Assembly: GCF_006125015.1 (NCBI RefSeq)
Contig: NZ_SZZN01000001.1
Location: 2,046,001-2,110,000, forward strand
Length of the DNA stretch: 64,000 nucleotides
Source: Roseovarius arcticus
Lineage (GTDB): Bacteria > Pseudomonadota > Alphaproteobacteria > Rhodobacterales > Rhodobacteraceae
Direction: 5' to 3'
Both the position numbers and the translations under genes were made by a program. The stretch's first letter is position 1. Each line of letters begins with the position of its first letter. Below are positions 53,890-63,150 of the stretch, piece by piece. A model generated the notes under the pieces. The model was not told the DNA's origin, searched no databases, and saw nothing but the letters and a program-made list of their open reading frames with translations.

Positions 53890-54597
53890 TTACTCTGGCG
53901 GCGTTGTTGCGCTCGCCGCGCTCTCTAGTCGCTCAAGGAGGGCTTTGGCGGCCACCTGTTCTGCTAAGCGCTTTGATCCTGCTGTCGCCGATTCGGTGGC
54001 GCCACTCTCTAGCTGCGCTGTGATGGTGAACACCGGGGCATGATCTGGCCCCTCGCGCGCGGTCTGCACATAGCGCGGCGGCGGCATTCCGCGCGCCTGC
54101 GCCCATTCCTGCAACGCCGTTTTGGGATCGCGCGCATCGGATTCGACCGCGTTTATGCGGCCCTCCCAAAGCCGCATGATCATAGCGCGCGCAGCATCGA
54201 ACCCGCCATCCAGGTAAACCGCTGCGATAACGGCCTCCATCGCGTCGCCCAGCAGCGCCTCCTTGCGGCGCCCGCCTGACAGCATTTCCGAGCGGCCCAG
54301 CTTCAGCACTTTTCCAAGGTCGATCTCGCGGGCAACGCTTGCGCAGGCCTCCTTGCGCACCAGCGCGTTAAAGCGGGGGGCAAGCTGCCCTTCGCTGGCG
54401 CCCGGATCATGCGCCAGCAGCGCCTCGGCCATGACAAGGCCCAGCACGCGGTCGCCCAAAAACTCCAGCCGTTGATTATCTGAGCGGCTGGGCGACGACA
54501 TGGAGGGATGCGTAACCGCCTCGATCAATAGGGACGGTTGGGCAAAATCGTGCCCGACGCGTTCTGCGAACGCAGACAGATCGCCCGAGAGCTTCAA
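53890..54597 (-). CDS. rnc: Ribonuclease III
   Basis: RNase III cleaves double-stranded RNA in rRNA precursors and mRNAs. The 235 aa show the signature [20 protein letters not shown] (about 42-61) with catalytic Glu/Asp, the second acidic motif [17 protein letters not shown], and a C-terminal dsRNA-binding domain ([20 protein letters not shown]). Its start overlaps the lepB stop by four bases. Confidence 0.95.
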   Translation of the reverse strand: MKLSGDLSAFAERVGHDFAQPSLLIEAVTHPSMSSPSRSDNQRLEFLGDRVLGLVMAEALLAHDPGASEGQLAPRFNALVRKEACASVAREIDLGKVLKLGRSEMLSGGRRKEALLGDAMEAVIAAVYLDGGFDAARAMIMRLWEGRINAVESDARDPKTALQEWAQARGMPPPRYVQTAREGPDHAPVFTITAQLESGATESATAGSKRLAEQVAAKALLERLESAASATTPPE

Positions 54598-55424
54598 TCG
54601 AGCCTCTTAAAGAAGCGGTCCCCCCGCCATGTCCAGAAATAGAGCATGGAGCTACCTGCGGACGAGAATATAACGCGGTCCGCGCGTCCGATCAGGTTTT
54701 CATAAGGCACGAATCCAACGCCCCCGACCGTCTGCGCATAGCGGCTGTCGGTAGAGTTGTCGCGGTTGTCGCCCATGAAGAAATAATGTCCCTCAGGCAC
54801 CGTAAACACGCCGGTATCGTCCGAGCGTTGATCGTCGATGTTCAGGATGCTGTGCGCATGGCCGCCCGGCAGCGTTTCGATCTGGCGGGATTTGGCGCAA
54901 AGGCCGCCCTCGCCCACGACGCCGTTTTCGCAGCGGGGGCGACTTTTCATTGATCCTTGGGGTTCGTATGTTTCGTCGAAGCTGCCAGCATCCTCTAGCT
55001 GGACCGCCTCACCATTCAGGTGCAGCACGCCGTCCTTCATCTGGACGGTATCGCCGGGCATCCCGATCAGGCGCTTGATGAAATCCTTGTGATTAACCGG
55101 GTGGCGAAAGACGATGATGTCGCCGCGCACGGGCTCCCCGCCCCAGATGCGTGTATTGTCGCCGTCCAGAAAGCCGCAGATTTTCTCGGCGTCCAGATCA
55201 AGGCCGGCAAAGCGGATCGACGGGCAAGACGCGTAGGAATAGCCGTACGCCATCTTGTTCACAAAGAGGAAATCGCCGATCAGCAGCGTATCCTTCATCG
55301 ACCCGGATGGGATCCAGAAAGGCTGAAAGAATAGCGTGCGGAACACGCCCGCGATCAGCAGGGCGAACACCACCGTCTTGATCGTTTCGATGATGGGATT
55401 GCCTGTCTTGGCCTCGGATGCCAT
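54594..55424 (-). CDS. lepB: Signal peptidase I
   Basis: LepB removes signal peptides at the inner membrane. The 276 aa protein, started at 55424 ([20 protein letters not shown]), has one N-terminal transmembrane segment, the catalytic Ser42 in [13 protein letters not shown] and the general base Lys117 in [14 protein letters not shown]. The C-terminal [11 protein letters not shown] box is canonical. It overlaps rnc by four bases. An earlier in-frame start would add seven basic residues. Confidence 0.95.
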   Translation of the reverse strand: MASEAKTGNPIIETIKTVVFALLIAGVFRTLFFQPFWIPSGSMKDTLLIGDFLFVNKMAYGYSYASCPSIRFAGLDLDAEKICGFLDGDNTRIWGGEPVRGDIIVFRHPVNHKDFIKRLIGMPGDTVQMKDGVLHLNGEAVQLEDAGSFDETYEPQGSMKSRPRCENGVVGEGGLCAKSRQIETLPGGHAHSILNIDDQRSDDTGVFTVPEGHYFFMGDNRDNSTDSRYAQTVGGVGFVPYENLIGRADRVIFSSAGSSMLYFWTWRGDRFFKRLD

Positions 55425-55493
55425 GCGCGGTCTCCGCCTATGCAAATGGGTGCTGTAATTCGAGTTGCTTCATGAGCGCGGGGGGCGCCCAAG

Positions 55494-55913
55494 TCAACCC
55501 GCGCCGCCGCCTGTGATGTCGGGCCGGGCCTCAATCACGACAAAGGCTTGCGCCCATGGGTGGTCGTCGGTGAGCGTGACGTGTATGATTGCACTGTGGC
55601 CCGGCGGAGTCATTTCCGCCAGACGTTCGGCGGCCCAGCCAGTAACCTGCATGACAGGCTGGCCAGTGGGCAGATTGCTGACGGCCATATCCTTCCACGC
55701 GATACCCATGCGCAGTCCGGTGCCCAGCGCCTTGGAACACGCCTCTTTGGCGGCCCAGCGCTTGGCATAGGTGCCGGCGGTATCGGCACGCGCCTCGGCC
55801 TTGCGCTGTTCGATATCCGTGAACACGCGTGTGCGGAAACGGTCGCCGAAACGCTCCAACGTTCGCGCGATCCGCTCAATGTTGGCCAGATCGGTGCCGA
55901 TCCCAAGGATCAT
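55494..55913 (-). CDS. acpS: Holo-[acyl-carrier-protein] synthase
   Basis: AcpS attaches the 4'-phosphopantetheine arm to acyl carrier protein. From the ATG at 55913 the 139 aa start [20 protein letters not shown] with the metal Asp in [12 protein letters not shown], and include [20 protein letters not shown] with the second acidic ligand. An upstream start 40 codons earlier reads an unrelated sequence. It lies between the ABZJ_00895-like gene and lepB. Confidence 0.94.
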   Translation of the reverse strand: MILGIGTDLANIERIARTLERFGDRFRTRVFTDIEQRKAEARADTAGTYAKRWAAKEACSKALGTGLRMGIAWKDMAVSNLPTGQPVMQVTGWAAERLAEMTPPGHSAIIHVTLTDDHPWAQAFVVIEARPDITGGGAG

Positions 55914-55932
55914 GGTGCGCGCCGCTGCCGCG

Positions 55933-56367
55933 TCACTGGGTGCCCGCGCCATTTCGCCGCGTTTCCTCGTTCCGCACGCCAAGGCCCAGGAAGAAGCGGT
56001 TCGACAGAAAATAAACCAATGCATGGACGCCAAGCAGTATCCAGAAGGCGCGCGTGCCGACCGGTGCGATACTCTGTGCAGACGCAGCAGGGATCAGCTC
56101 AGAGCCTGCATAGCTGAGCGTGACGTTCAATGCGATGGCCAGCACGGTGGCCAAAAGGACAAAGTTCCATGTCTCGGACGGGTTGGGCGCGCGGCCCTCC
56201 TCGCGAACGAACGCGCGGCCCTCAAGCAGCGCGGCAATCATTGCGGGTGCCAGAAGCTGTCCTGATGAGCCCAGCTGCGCATCCGCCCATGTGTTCAGCG
56301 CGAGCACGACAAGCGCCGACAGGACGGCGATGCCTAGAAAAACGCCAGTATAACGCAGGTAATTCAT
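55933..56367 (-). CDS. ABZJ_00895-like membrane protein
   Basis: The 144 aa protein has four hydrophobic segments: [54 protein letters not shown] and [17 protein letters not shown]. This agrees with the four-helix ABZJ_00895 family. Function unknown. It overlaps the pdxJ stop by four bases and is 19 bases ahead of acpS, a neighbourhood I associate with Rhodobacterales. Confidence 0.65.
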   Translation of the reverse strand: MNYLRYTGVFLGIAVLSALVVLALNTWADAQLGSSGQLLAPAMIAALLEGRAFVREEGRAPNPSETWNFVLLATVLAIALNVTLSYAGSELIPAASAQSIAPVGTRAFWILLGVHALVYFLSNRFFLGLGVRNEETRRNGAGTQ

Positions 56368-57110
56368 CGGGCCGCATCCATCAGGCGGCGCATCTCGGCT
56401 ATGGCAGGGCCAAGACCTATAAACACCGCCTCGCCGATCAGGAAATGGCCGATGTTCAACTCGACCACCTCTGGCAGCGCAGCTATCGGTGCGACGGTGT
56501 CAAAGGTCAGGCCGTGGCCTGCGTGGACCTCAAGGCCCAGCGAATGGGCGTAGGTCGCCATCTCGCGCAAGGATGCCAGTTCGGAATCGCGCGCGTCAAA
56601 TCGGCCCTCGGCGTGACTGTCGCAGTAGGCGCCAGTGTGCAGCTCGACAATATCGGCTCCGATCCGGGCGGCTGCCTCAATCTGGGCCGCGTCCGCGCCA
56701 ATGAAAATTGACACCCGGCAACCTGCATCGTGGAGCGGCGCGATGAAATGGGCCAAGTGGTTCTCATCGCCCGCCACGTTCAATCCGCCCTCGGTCGTAC
56801 GCTCTTCGCGCTTCTCGGGCACGATGCACACAGCGTGAGGTTTATGGCGCAGCGCTATCTGTGCCATCTCATTGGTCGCTGCCATCTCGAAATTCAGCGG
56901 GACCGTGAGCGCTGCCATTAACGCGTCGATGTCATGGTCCAGAATATGGCGGCGGTCCTCGCGCAAATGCGCGGTTATGCCGTTGGCGCCTGCCGCCTCG
57001 GCCAGCAAGGCGGCGCGCACGGGGTCAGGTACAGTGCCGCCGCGTGCATTGCGGATGGTCGCGACGTGGTCGATATTTACGCCGAGGCGCAGCTTGGAAT
57101 TGTCTGGCAT
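56364..57110 (-). CDS. pdxJ: Pyridoxine 5'-phosphate synthase
   Basis: PdxJ makes pyridoxine 5'-phosphate from 1-deoxyxylulose 5-phosphate and 3-amino-2-oxopropyl phosphate. The 248 aa TIM-barrel protein starts at 57110 ([20 protein letters not shown]) and shows [17 protein letters not shown] and [20 protein letters not shown]. Longer in-frame starts extend into unrelated sequence. It is needed for PLP, used by TrpB among others. Confidence 0.95.
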   Translation of the reverse strand: MPDNSKLRLGVNIDHVATIRNARGGTVPDPVRAALLAEAAGANGITAHLREDRRHILDHDIDALMAALTVPLNFEMAATNEMAQIALRHKPHAVCIVPEKREERTTEGGLNVAGDENHLAHFIAPLHDAGCRVSIFIGADAAQIEAAARIGADIVELHTGAYCDSHAEGRFDARDSELASLREMATYAHSLGLEVHAGHGLTFDTVAPIAALPEVVELNIGHFLIGEAVFIGLGPAIAEMRRLMDAAR

Positions 57111-57190
57111 GGCTCCCCCCGGAGTGTCGATGGCGCAGTTAGGACTATAAACGGAAGACTGGCGCAAATCACGCGGGCGTCAAGCGGCGA

Positions 57191-57862
57191 TCAGCCCTCG
57201 CTGGCAGAGTGTGACGCTTTGGCATCGTCGATTGCGGCCTTTTGCTTCAACGCGATCCATTTCGCCTTCAGCTTGGCCTGTCGGCGCTTTTGGTAAACCA
57301 TCAGGACGGGCAGCGAGACGTAATAGGCGACCAGCCCAAAGATCAGGCCCATGACGAGGCCGCCAATCATGTAGGGTTGGAACACGTCGTGATAGAACAC
57401 GATCAGCTTGCTCCAATTGGCCTGTTCGGGGCTGAACATTGCCAGAAAATTGTGCTTGAGGTCTGCCGCAGCGCCGCCGAATTTTTCGGCTAGGGTGCGA
57501 TCAACCTCATCGGGCAAGCGCCCGCCCCTGCCTAGCAGGAAATGCCCGGTCTGAAGCGAGCTGGCCGCGATCGCCAAAAACGTCAGCGGATTGCCCACGA
57601 AGGTCGCCAGCAGCGAGGCGACGATATTGCCGCGCATAATCTTGGAAAGCGAGGCGGCCAATACGAAGTGAAGCCCGAAAAAGGGAGAGAACGTCACAAA
57701 GACACCTGCAAAGATGCCTCGCGCGATCCGGTGCGGCGGGTCAGGCAGCCGTGTCACGCGGTATTGCACGTACCGCGCCGCGCGCGTCCATCCGCCCTTG
57801 GGCCAGAAGAAACCTGCGGTGGCCCTCCAGACGGATCTTCTGTCTCGTCGCTTGAAGACCAA
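57191..57862 (-). CDS. DUF2062 membrane protein
   Basis: The 223 aa protein resembles DUF2062 family proteins: PHRIARGIFAGVFVTFSPFF-type motif followed by GLHFVLAASLSKIMRGNIVA and FVGNPLTFLAIAASSLQTG, with three or four transmembrane segments. Function is unknown. It lies 19 bases downstream of the (p)ppGpp synthetase gene and 80 upstream of pdxJ, so it is in the same transcriptional run. Confidence 0.75.
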   Translation of the reverse strand: MVFKRRDRRSVWRATAGFFWPKGGWTRAARYVQYRVTRLPDPPHRIARGIFAGVFVTFSPFFGLHFVLAASLSKIMRGNIVASLLATFVGNPLTFLAIAASSLQTGHFLLGRGGRLPDEVDRTLAEKFGGAAADLKHNFLAMFSPEQANWSKLIVFYHDVFQPYMIGGLVMGLIFGLVAYYVSLPVLMVYQKRRQAKLKAKWIALKQKAAIDDAKASHSASEG

Positions 57863-57881
57863 GGGGCGTCCTCTTTCGGTT

Positions 57882-60017
57882 TCAGGTTACGCCCTTGCCG
57901 GTGGCACGGGCGGTATCGCGGTGACGCTCGATCTGGGCAACGTCGCTATCGGCGTCCAGCACGCTGATGACGCTATGCAACTGCTCGGCGTCTCGTACTT
58001 CGATTTCGGCCAGAATGCGGTAAAAATCCGGCTTCCGGTCAATGAACGTCAGGTCGGAGATATTTGCGTTACACTCTCCGATCAAGGTGCAAATGCGGCC
58101 CAGCACCCCTGCGTCGTTGCTCATGGTGATATTCAGAGACACCGTGTAGTCTGCCGCATGGGTGCCCGAATGCCACGCAAGATCGATCCATCGCTCGGGC
58201 TGCGTCTCGTATGCTTGCAACGTGTCGCAGTCGATGGCGTGGACGGTGACGCCCTGTCCGCGAAAGGTAATGCCAACGATCCGCTCGCCCGGAAGCGGCT
58301 CGCAACAACTCGCGCGTTTGAACCGCTGGCCTGCATCAAGGCCGATAACGGCGCGGTCGCGGCCCACCTCCTCGCCGCCCTGCGGGGCGAGGTCGGGATA
58401 GACGGCGCTCACCACGTCGCGCGCTGTCAACTCGGCGCTGCCAAGACGCGCCAATAGCGATTCGGGGCCTTTCAAGCGAAGATTACGCGCCGCCGCAGAT
58501 AGCGCCTTGTCGGTCGCACGTTTGCCCACATGCTCGAACGCGGCACGGGCCAATTCGCGGCCCAACTTGATATAGCGGCCACGATCCTGCTCGCGCAGGG
58601 AGCGGCGGATGGCCGATTTCGCCTTGCCGGTAGTGGCGACGTCCAGCCACGTAGATTGCGGCGTTTGGCCATCGGCGATGATAACCTCGACCGACTGGCC
58701 ATTCTTGATCCGGGTCCAGAGTGGCACGCGCATCCCATCGATCTTGGCGCCGACCACCGCATTGCCGATGCGCGTGTGGATCGCATAAGCAAAGTCGATA
58801 GGTGTGGCGCCGCGGGGTAGCTTGATCACGTCGCCTTTAGGCGTGAAGCAGAACACCTGATCGGAATACATCTCCAGCTTGACCGCCTCAAGGAAGTCGG
58901 CGTGATCGTCGCCCGACTCAAGCTGGTCTGTCAGAGTATCGATCCACTTTGTCGGATCGACGGCAAATGGGTTTTCGACACGCACGCCGTCGCGGTAGGA
59001 CCAATGCGCTGCGACGCCCGATTCGGCGACGTCGTGCATCTGGCGGGTGCGGATTTGCACCTCCACCCGCTTGCCGTCGCGGCCCGATACCGTGGTATGG
59101 ATCGAACGGTAACCGTTTGATTTGGGCTGGCTGATGTAGTCTTTGAACCGGCCCGGCACAGCGCGCCAGCGCTGATGGATCGCGCCCAGAATGCCATAGC
59201 AGTCAGCCTCAGACGCGCAAATGATCCGAAATCCGTAGATGTCGGATAGGCGTGAAAAGGCCAGGTCCTTTTCCTGCATCTTTCGCCAGATAGAATAGGG
59301 CTTCTTCGCGCGGCCCAGCACGTCGGCCTCAATACCGACCTTTGCCAGCTCTTTGCGGATGTCGGCTGTGATGCGTGTAATCACGTCGCCCGATTCGCGT
59401 TGCAGCGTGATAAAGCGCCGCATGATCGACGCGCGCGCTTCAGGGTTGATCACGCGAAAGGCCAGATCCTCTAGCTCTTCGCGCATCCACTGCATGCCCA
59501 TACGGCCCGCGAGGGGCGCATAGATATCCATTGTCTCGCGCGCTTTTTGCACCTGCTTGTCGGGACGCATTGCCCTGATCGTGCGCATGTTGTGCAGCCG
59601 GTCAGCGAGCTTCACCAAAATGACTCGCAAGTCCTTGGACATAGCGATCAATAGCTTGCGAAAATTCTCAGCCTGCTTGGTTTCACTGCTGCTAAGCTGA
59701 AGATTGGTCAGCTTGGTCACGCCGTCGACCAGATCGGCGATCTCGGTGCCGAACGTCTCACTAATCGCAGCATAGGAGGCGCGCGTATCCTCAATCGTGT
59801 CGTGCAAAAGCGCAGTGATCAGGCTGGCGTCCCCCAGCCGCTGCTGGGCAAGGATCGCGGCCACGGCGACGGGATGCGTGAAATAGGGCTCGCCGGAATG
59901 GCGGACCTGGCCCTCGTGCATACGCTGGCCATAGTCATAAGCGCGGCGCAGCAGGTCTTCGTCGCAACGCGGATTGTAGGTGCGGACCAGCGCGATCAGG
60001 TCATCGGCAGTTATCAT
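57882..60017 (-). CDS. Bifunctional (p)ppGpp synthetase/hydrolase (RelA/SpoT homologue)
   Basis: The single Rsh enzyme typical of alphaproteobacteria makes and degrades the stringent alarmone. The 711 aa have an HD hydrolase domain with FTHPVAVAAILAQQRLGD and LITALLHDTIEDT (about 45-80), a synthetase domain with YGFRIICASEADCYGI and SNGYRSIHTTVSGRDGKRVE (about 240-320), a TGS domain (VFCFTPKGDVIKLPRGATPI) and a C-terminal ACT domain. The intact HDxxED motif predicts active hydrolase. It lies between rpoZ and the DUF2062 gene. Confidence 0.95.
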   Translation of the reverse strand: MITADDLIALVRTYNPRCDEDLLRRAYDYGQRMHEGQVRHSGEPYFTHPVAVAAILAQQRLGDASLITALLHDTIEDTRASYAAISETFGTEIADLVDGVTKLTNLQLSSSETKQAENFRKLLIAMSKDLRVILVKLADRLHNMRTIRAMRPDKQVQKARETMDIYAPLAGRMGMQWMREELEDLAFRVINPEARASIMRRFITLQRESGDVITRITADIRKELAKVGIEADVLGRAKKPYSIWRKMQEKDLAFSRLSDIYGFRIICASEADCYGILGAIHQRWRAVPGRFKDYISQPKSNGYRSIHTTVSGRDGKRVEVQIRTRQMHDVAESGVAAHWSYRDGVRVENPFAVDPTKWIDTLTDQLESGDDHADFLEAVKLEMYSDQVFCFTPKGDVIKLPRGATPIDFAYAIHTRIGNAVVGAKIDGMRVPLWTRIKNGQSVEVIIADGQTPQSTWLDVATTGKAKSAIRRSLREQDRGRYIKLGRELARAAFEHVGKRATDKALSAAARNLRLKGPESLLARLGSAELTARDVVSAVYPDLAPQGGEEVGRDRAVIGLDAGQRFKRASCCEPLPGERIVGITFRGQGVTVHAIDCDTLQAYETQPERWIDLAWHSGTHAADYTVSLNITMSNDAGVLGRICTLIGECNANISDLTFIDRKPDFYRILAEIEVRDAEQLHSVISVLDADSDVAQIERHRDTARATGKGVT

Positions 60018-60107
60018 GTGATGCGCCTGCCGCGCCCGCGGCCCTTTTGCTTGGGGCTAGCCAAGGGGCGGGGCCGTTTGGCCCTGCCCTGCTTGGCTTT
60101 GGCCCGC

Positions 60108-60461
60108 TTAGCCTTGACCTTGTGCCTTCATCAGCTCGCGCAAAAGGCGCTCTTCGGACATGTCGTCATCGGCCGGTTTATCAGCCTCGCCGCCCATGAG
60201 CAGCGCCATCGAGTCCTCTTCGGGCTCGTCGACCTCAATTTCGGTCTGGTTCGACTCGATCATACGCTCGCGCAGATCGTCCGCGCTTTGCGTCTCTTCT
60301 GCGATTTCGCGCAGGGCGACGACGGGATTTTTGTCATTGTCGCGGTCCACCGTCAGCGGCGCCCCTGAGGAGATTTCGCGCGCGCGGTGAGAGGCGAGCA
60401 GCACCAGATCGAAACGGTTGGGAACCTTGTCGACGCAGTCTTCGGTCGTTACGCGGGCCAT
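60108..60461 (-). CDS. rpoZ: RNA polymerase omega subunit
   Basis: Omega stabilises beta' and forms part of the ppGpp-binding site. The 117 aa start [20 protein letters not shown] with [12 protein letters not shown], then an acidic tail. Its adjacency to the (p)ppGpp synthetase gene (90 bases) is widespread and functionally apt. Confidence 0.95.
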   Translation of the reverse strand: MARVTTEDCVDKVPNRFDLVLLASHRAREISSGAPLTVDRDNDKNPVVALREIAEETQSADDLRERMIESNQTEIEVDEPEEDSMALLMGGEADKPADDDMSEERLLRELMKAQGQG

Positions 60462-60570
60462 AGGACCTCCGGATTTGAGAGCGATAGATTGTTAGTGCAC
60501 GCGTGACTCGCATGCCGAGTTCACGTGTAAACCTGCTGTCTAAGCGGCGATGCGCCGAGGTGCAAGTGCG

Positions 60571-61140
60571 TTATGCTAAACGCTGGACGGCGCGCACATC
60601 AGCCTGCGGCAAATCGGCGACCATTTCGCGCACAGTGCGCCCCAGTACCGGGTGCTGCCAGTCCGGCGCGACATCCGCCAGCGGCACCAGAACAAAGGCT
60701 CGTTCGTGCAGACGCGGGTGCGGGAGGATCAATTGATCGGGCGCGCGCTCCATCTGCGCGCTCAGCGGCAGGTTGCGCCACTCATCGTAGCCAGTCGCGT
60801 CCGGCAGCACCTGCGCCCCGCATGCCAGCAGGTCCAGATCCAATGTCCGGCGGCCCCAGCGACGCACCCGCGTTCGGCCAAACAAAGCCTCGACGCGGTG
60901 CAGCAGCGCCATCATCTCATCCGGCGCGGCATCAAGACCGATGTTCGCGGCAGCATTTACATAGTCGGGACCCGCGCCGACAGGAAAACAGGGCGTGGTG
61001 TAAAACGGGCTGAATGCGTGGATAGTGGCCCCCGCATCGGCCACAGCCTTCAAGGAAGCACTCAGCGTTTGAGCGGCAGAGCCCGCCTCGGACGGCAAAT
61101 TTCCGCCCAAAGCAATGAGATAATTGTCAATTGTCCTCAC
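60571..61140 (-). CDS. folK: 2-amino-4-hydroxy-6-hydroxymethyldihydropteridine diphosphokinase
   Basis: FolK transfers pyrophosphate from ATP to the pterin in folate synthesis. The 189 aa start at a GTG (61140, read MRTIDNYLIALGGNLPSEAG), with AAAGG eight bases upstream. The longer in-frame extension from 61275 has no family counterpart. Diagnostic parts are ALGGNLPS, YTTPCFPVGAGPDYVNAA and RRWGRRTLDLDLLACG. It is the first gene of the rpoZ array. Confidence 0.9.
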   Translation of the reverse strand: MRTIDNYLIALGGNLPSEAGSAAQTLSASLKAVADAGATIHAFSPFYTTPCFPVGAGPDYVNAAANIGLDAAPDEMMALLHRVEALFGRTRVRRWGRRTLDLDLLACGAQVLPDATGYDEWRNLPLSAQMERAPDQLILPHPRLHERAFVLVPLADVAPDWQHPVLGRTVREMVADLPQADVRAVQRLA

Positions 61141-61314
61141 GTAACCTACCTTTCTAGGGACCTTTCCTGCCTTGTCGCGCGTTAGCAACCTTAATAGGTC
61201 CCACGCTTCGTCATCAGGGGTTCGTTCCCGTTTCGAGAAAATTTCATATACCGCAACGGCCACCTCGCGACCCACCGCCGCATCGCGACAGCGCCTCGCT
61301 AAAAGGATATTCAG

Positions 61315-61887
61315 ATGTTCTATAAGGACGAGAGATTAGCTCTCTTTATTGATGGATCAAATCTATATGCTGCGGGCAAGGCTCTTGGCTTTGATATTGA
61401 TTACAAACTACTGCGCACCGAATTCATGCGCCGTGGTAAGCTGCTTCGTGCGTTCTACTATACCGCCCTGCTGGAGAATGACGAATATTCGCCCATTCGC
61501 CCGCTGGTTGATTGGCTAAATTACAACGGATTTTCCATGGTCACAAAACCGGCCAAGGAATACACGGACAGCCAAGGCCGCCGCAAGGTGAAGGGCAATA
61601 TGGATATCGAGTTGGCCGTCGACGCGATGGAACTCGCACCGCGCGTCGATCACATTGTCCTGTTCTCTGGCGATGGAGACTTCCGGCCCTTGGTCGAATC
61701 ATTGCAGCGCCAAGGCGTGCGCGTGTCGGTGGTGTCGACTATCCGCAGCCAGCCGCCGATGATTTCGGACGATCTGCGCCGCCAGGCCGACAATTTCATC
61801 GAACTTGCCGATCTCAAAGACGTCATTGGCCGTCCGGTGCGCGAGCATGTGCCAGACCGCAAAGCCGACTACGAGACGCAAGACTGA
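61315..61887 (+). CDS. NYN-domain (LabA/DUF88-like) protein
   Basis: NYN domains are PIN-like RNase folds. The 190 aa contain LFIDGSNLYAAGKALGFDID with the conserved acidic Asp (about residue 11), GNMDIELAVDAMELAPRVDH and LFSGDGDFRPLVESLQRQGV, the typical acidic active-site set. A nuclease role in RNA turnover is inferred. AAAAGGATATTCAG lies before the ATG. The 3' end overlaps the oxidoreductase gene on the other strand by 19 bases. Confidence 0.85.
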   Translation: MFYKDERLALFIDGSNLYAAGKALGFDIDYKLLRTEFMRRGKLLRAFYYTALLENDEYSPIRPLVDWLNYNGFSMVTKPAKEYTDSQGRRKVKGNMDIELAVDAMELAPRVDHIVLFSGDGDFRPLVESLQRQGVRVSVVSTIRSQPPMISDDLRRQADNFIELADLKDVIGRPVREHVPDRKADYETQD

Positions 61888-63017
61888 ACTGCCCAGCCGG
61901 TGATGGTCTGAATGGTCTCTTTGGCCAACTGAAAGCTGTGCGTCATTCCCTGTCCGTTTGTGACGGTTACTGCAGTGACGCCCGGTGCGGGGGTGAGGCG
62001 CAGTGAGGAATGGCCCGGCATATAGGCATAATTGCCTACCCAGCGCTCCGCGATCCGGCGATCTGGCAGGGTCAGGACCTGATCGAGTGCGTTCATAATC
62101 AGATCATCCACTTGTGCCGGATAGTCCGGTGCCGCGCCCGCACCATAATGGTGCGAATCGCCCAAAGTGACACTGCCATCTGCCTCTTGGGCGGCTATGA
62201 TATGAACGCCGTGGGCCAGCGCATCCGCTTGGTGCGCGGCCTGATGCGTTTTCAGTGCAGGCAAACTGGCGCAATCCGCAAATGCGCTATACCGCGCGAG
62301 ACTCAGACCACCCAGCACGAAAGGGCCCAGCCGCCAATCCGCCGGTTGCGGCGCCGTACGTAACATCTGCAAACGGCAGGTGGTAACGCTGGTTTCCCGC
62401 CATGCGTTCGGATGCAGGCGCGCAAAGTCGTCGCCGCCGCAGATCACGATATGTTCAGCACGCCATTTGCTATCTGCAGTCACAATCCGCCCATCCGCCG
62501 CCTCGCAGACCTCGGCGCCAAAGTGGAACGTGACGCCAAACTCTCGCGCCAGCCAAGCCGTTATTGCGGCCAGCGCGCCTCGTTGATCCACTTTCCAAGC
62601 GTCAGGGCTATAAAGCCCGCCCAGCGCGCCGGCGTTCAGACCAGCCGCACTTTCATGAACCCCTGCCCCGTCCAGCAGCGTAAAATCTTGCCCATGCGCG
62701 TCCGCCCCAACGGAACATTCAGCCAGCACCGCCATCTCTTCGGGCTGGCGCGCGACAAAAAGGCAACCCGCCTGCCTAAGGGTCAACCCTGCGCCCGCCG
62801 CCACTTCGCGCCATGCATCCAGCGTGGCGCGTGCACTGTCCAGCTCCGGCCCGGGCCGCTGCGCCACAATGGCCAGCATCCCGAAATTGCGCACCGATGC
62901 GCCATTTGCCACGGTGCCGCGCTCGAACACGGCGACGCGCAAACCGGCCCGCGCGCCCTGCCACGCATGTGCGAGGCCCAGAATACCGCCGCCCACAACC
63001 GCCAGATCGTATGTCAT
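61869..63017 (-). CDS. FAD-dependent oxidoreductase (TIGR03364-like)
   Basis: The 382 aa protein is a DAO-type flavoprotein: dinucleotide-binding AVVGGGILGLAHAWQGAR (about 6-23), ASVRNFGM (a motif typical of TIGR03364 proteins), and a C-terminal YMPGHSSLRLTPAPGVTAV. TIGR03364 members are often near phosphonate genes and may oxidise an aminophosphonate or a related amine. No such genes adjoin here. Its 3' end overlaps the NYN gene by 19 bases. Confidence 0.78.
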   Translation of the reverse strand: MTYDLAVVGGGILGLAHAWQGARAGLRVAVFERGTVANGASVRNFGMLAIVAQRPGPELDSARATLDAWREVAAGAGLTLRQAGCLFVARQPEEMAVLAECSVGADAHGQDFTLLDGAGVHESAAGLNAGALGGLYSPDAWKVDQRGALAAITAWLAREFGVTFHFGAEVCEAADGRIVTADSKWRAEHIVICGGDDFARLHPNAWRETSVTTCRLQMLRTAPQPADWRLGPFVLGGLSLARYSAFADCASLPALKTHQAAHQADALAHGVHIIAAQEADGSVTLGDSHHYGAGAAPDYPAQVDDLIMNALDQVLTLPDRRIAERWVGNYAYMPGHSSLRLTPAPGVTAVTVTNGQGMTHSFQLAKETIQTITGWAVQSCVS

Positions 63018-63150
63018 ACAATACCTCCCCTGCTCCGCGCGTTCAGTCTTGCGTTTGTAAGCCGCAGCCCGTCAAGTCCGCGTCATTTCCGCCGTCCCCT
63101 CTGGACGCAGCCCGCCGCGTCCCTTACCTCTGCGCCGCAAGGAGCGTGCC

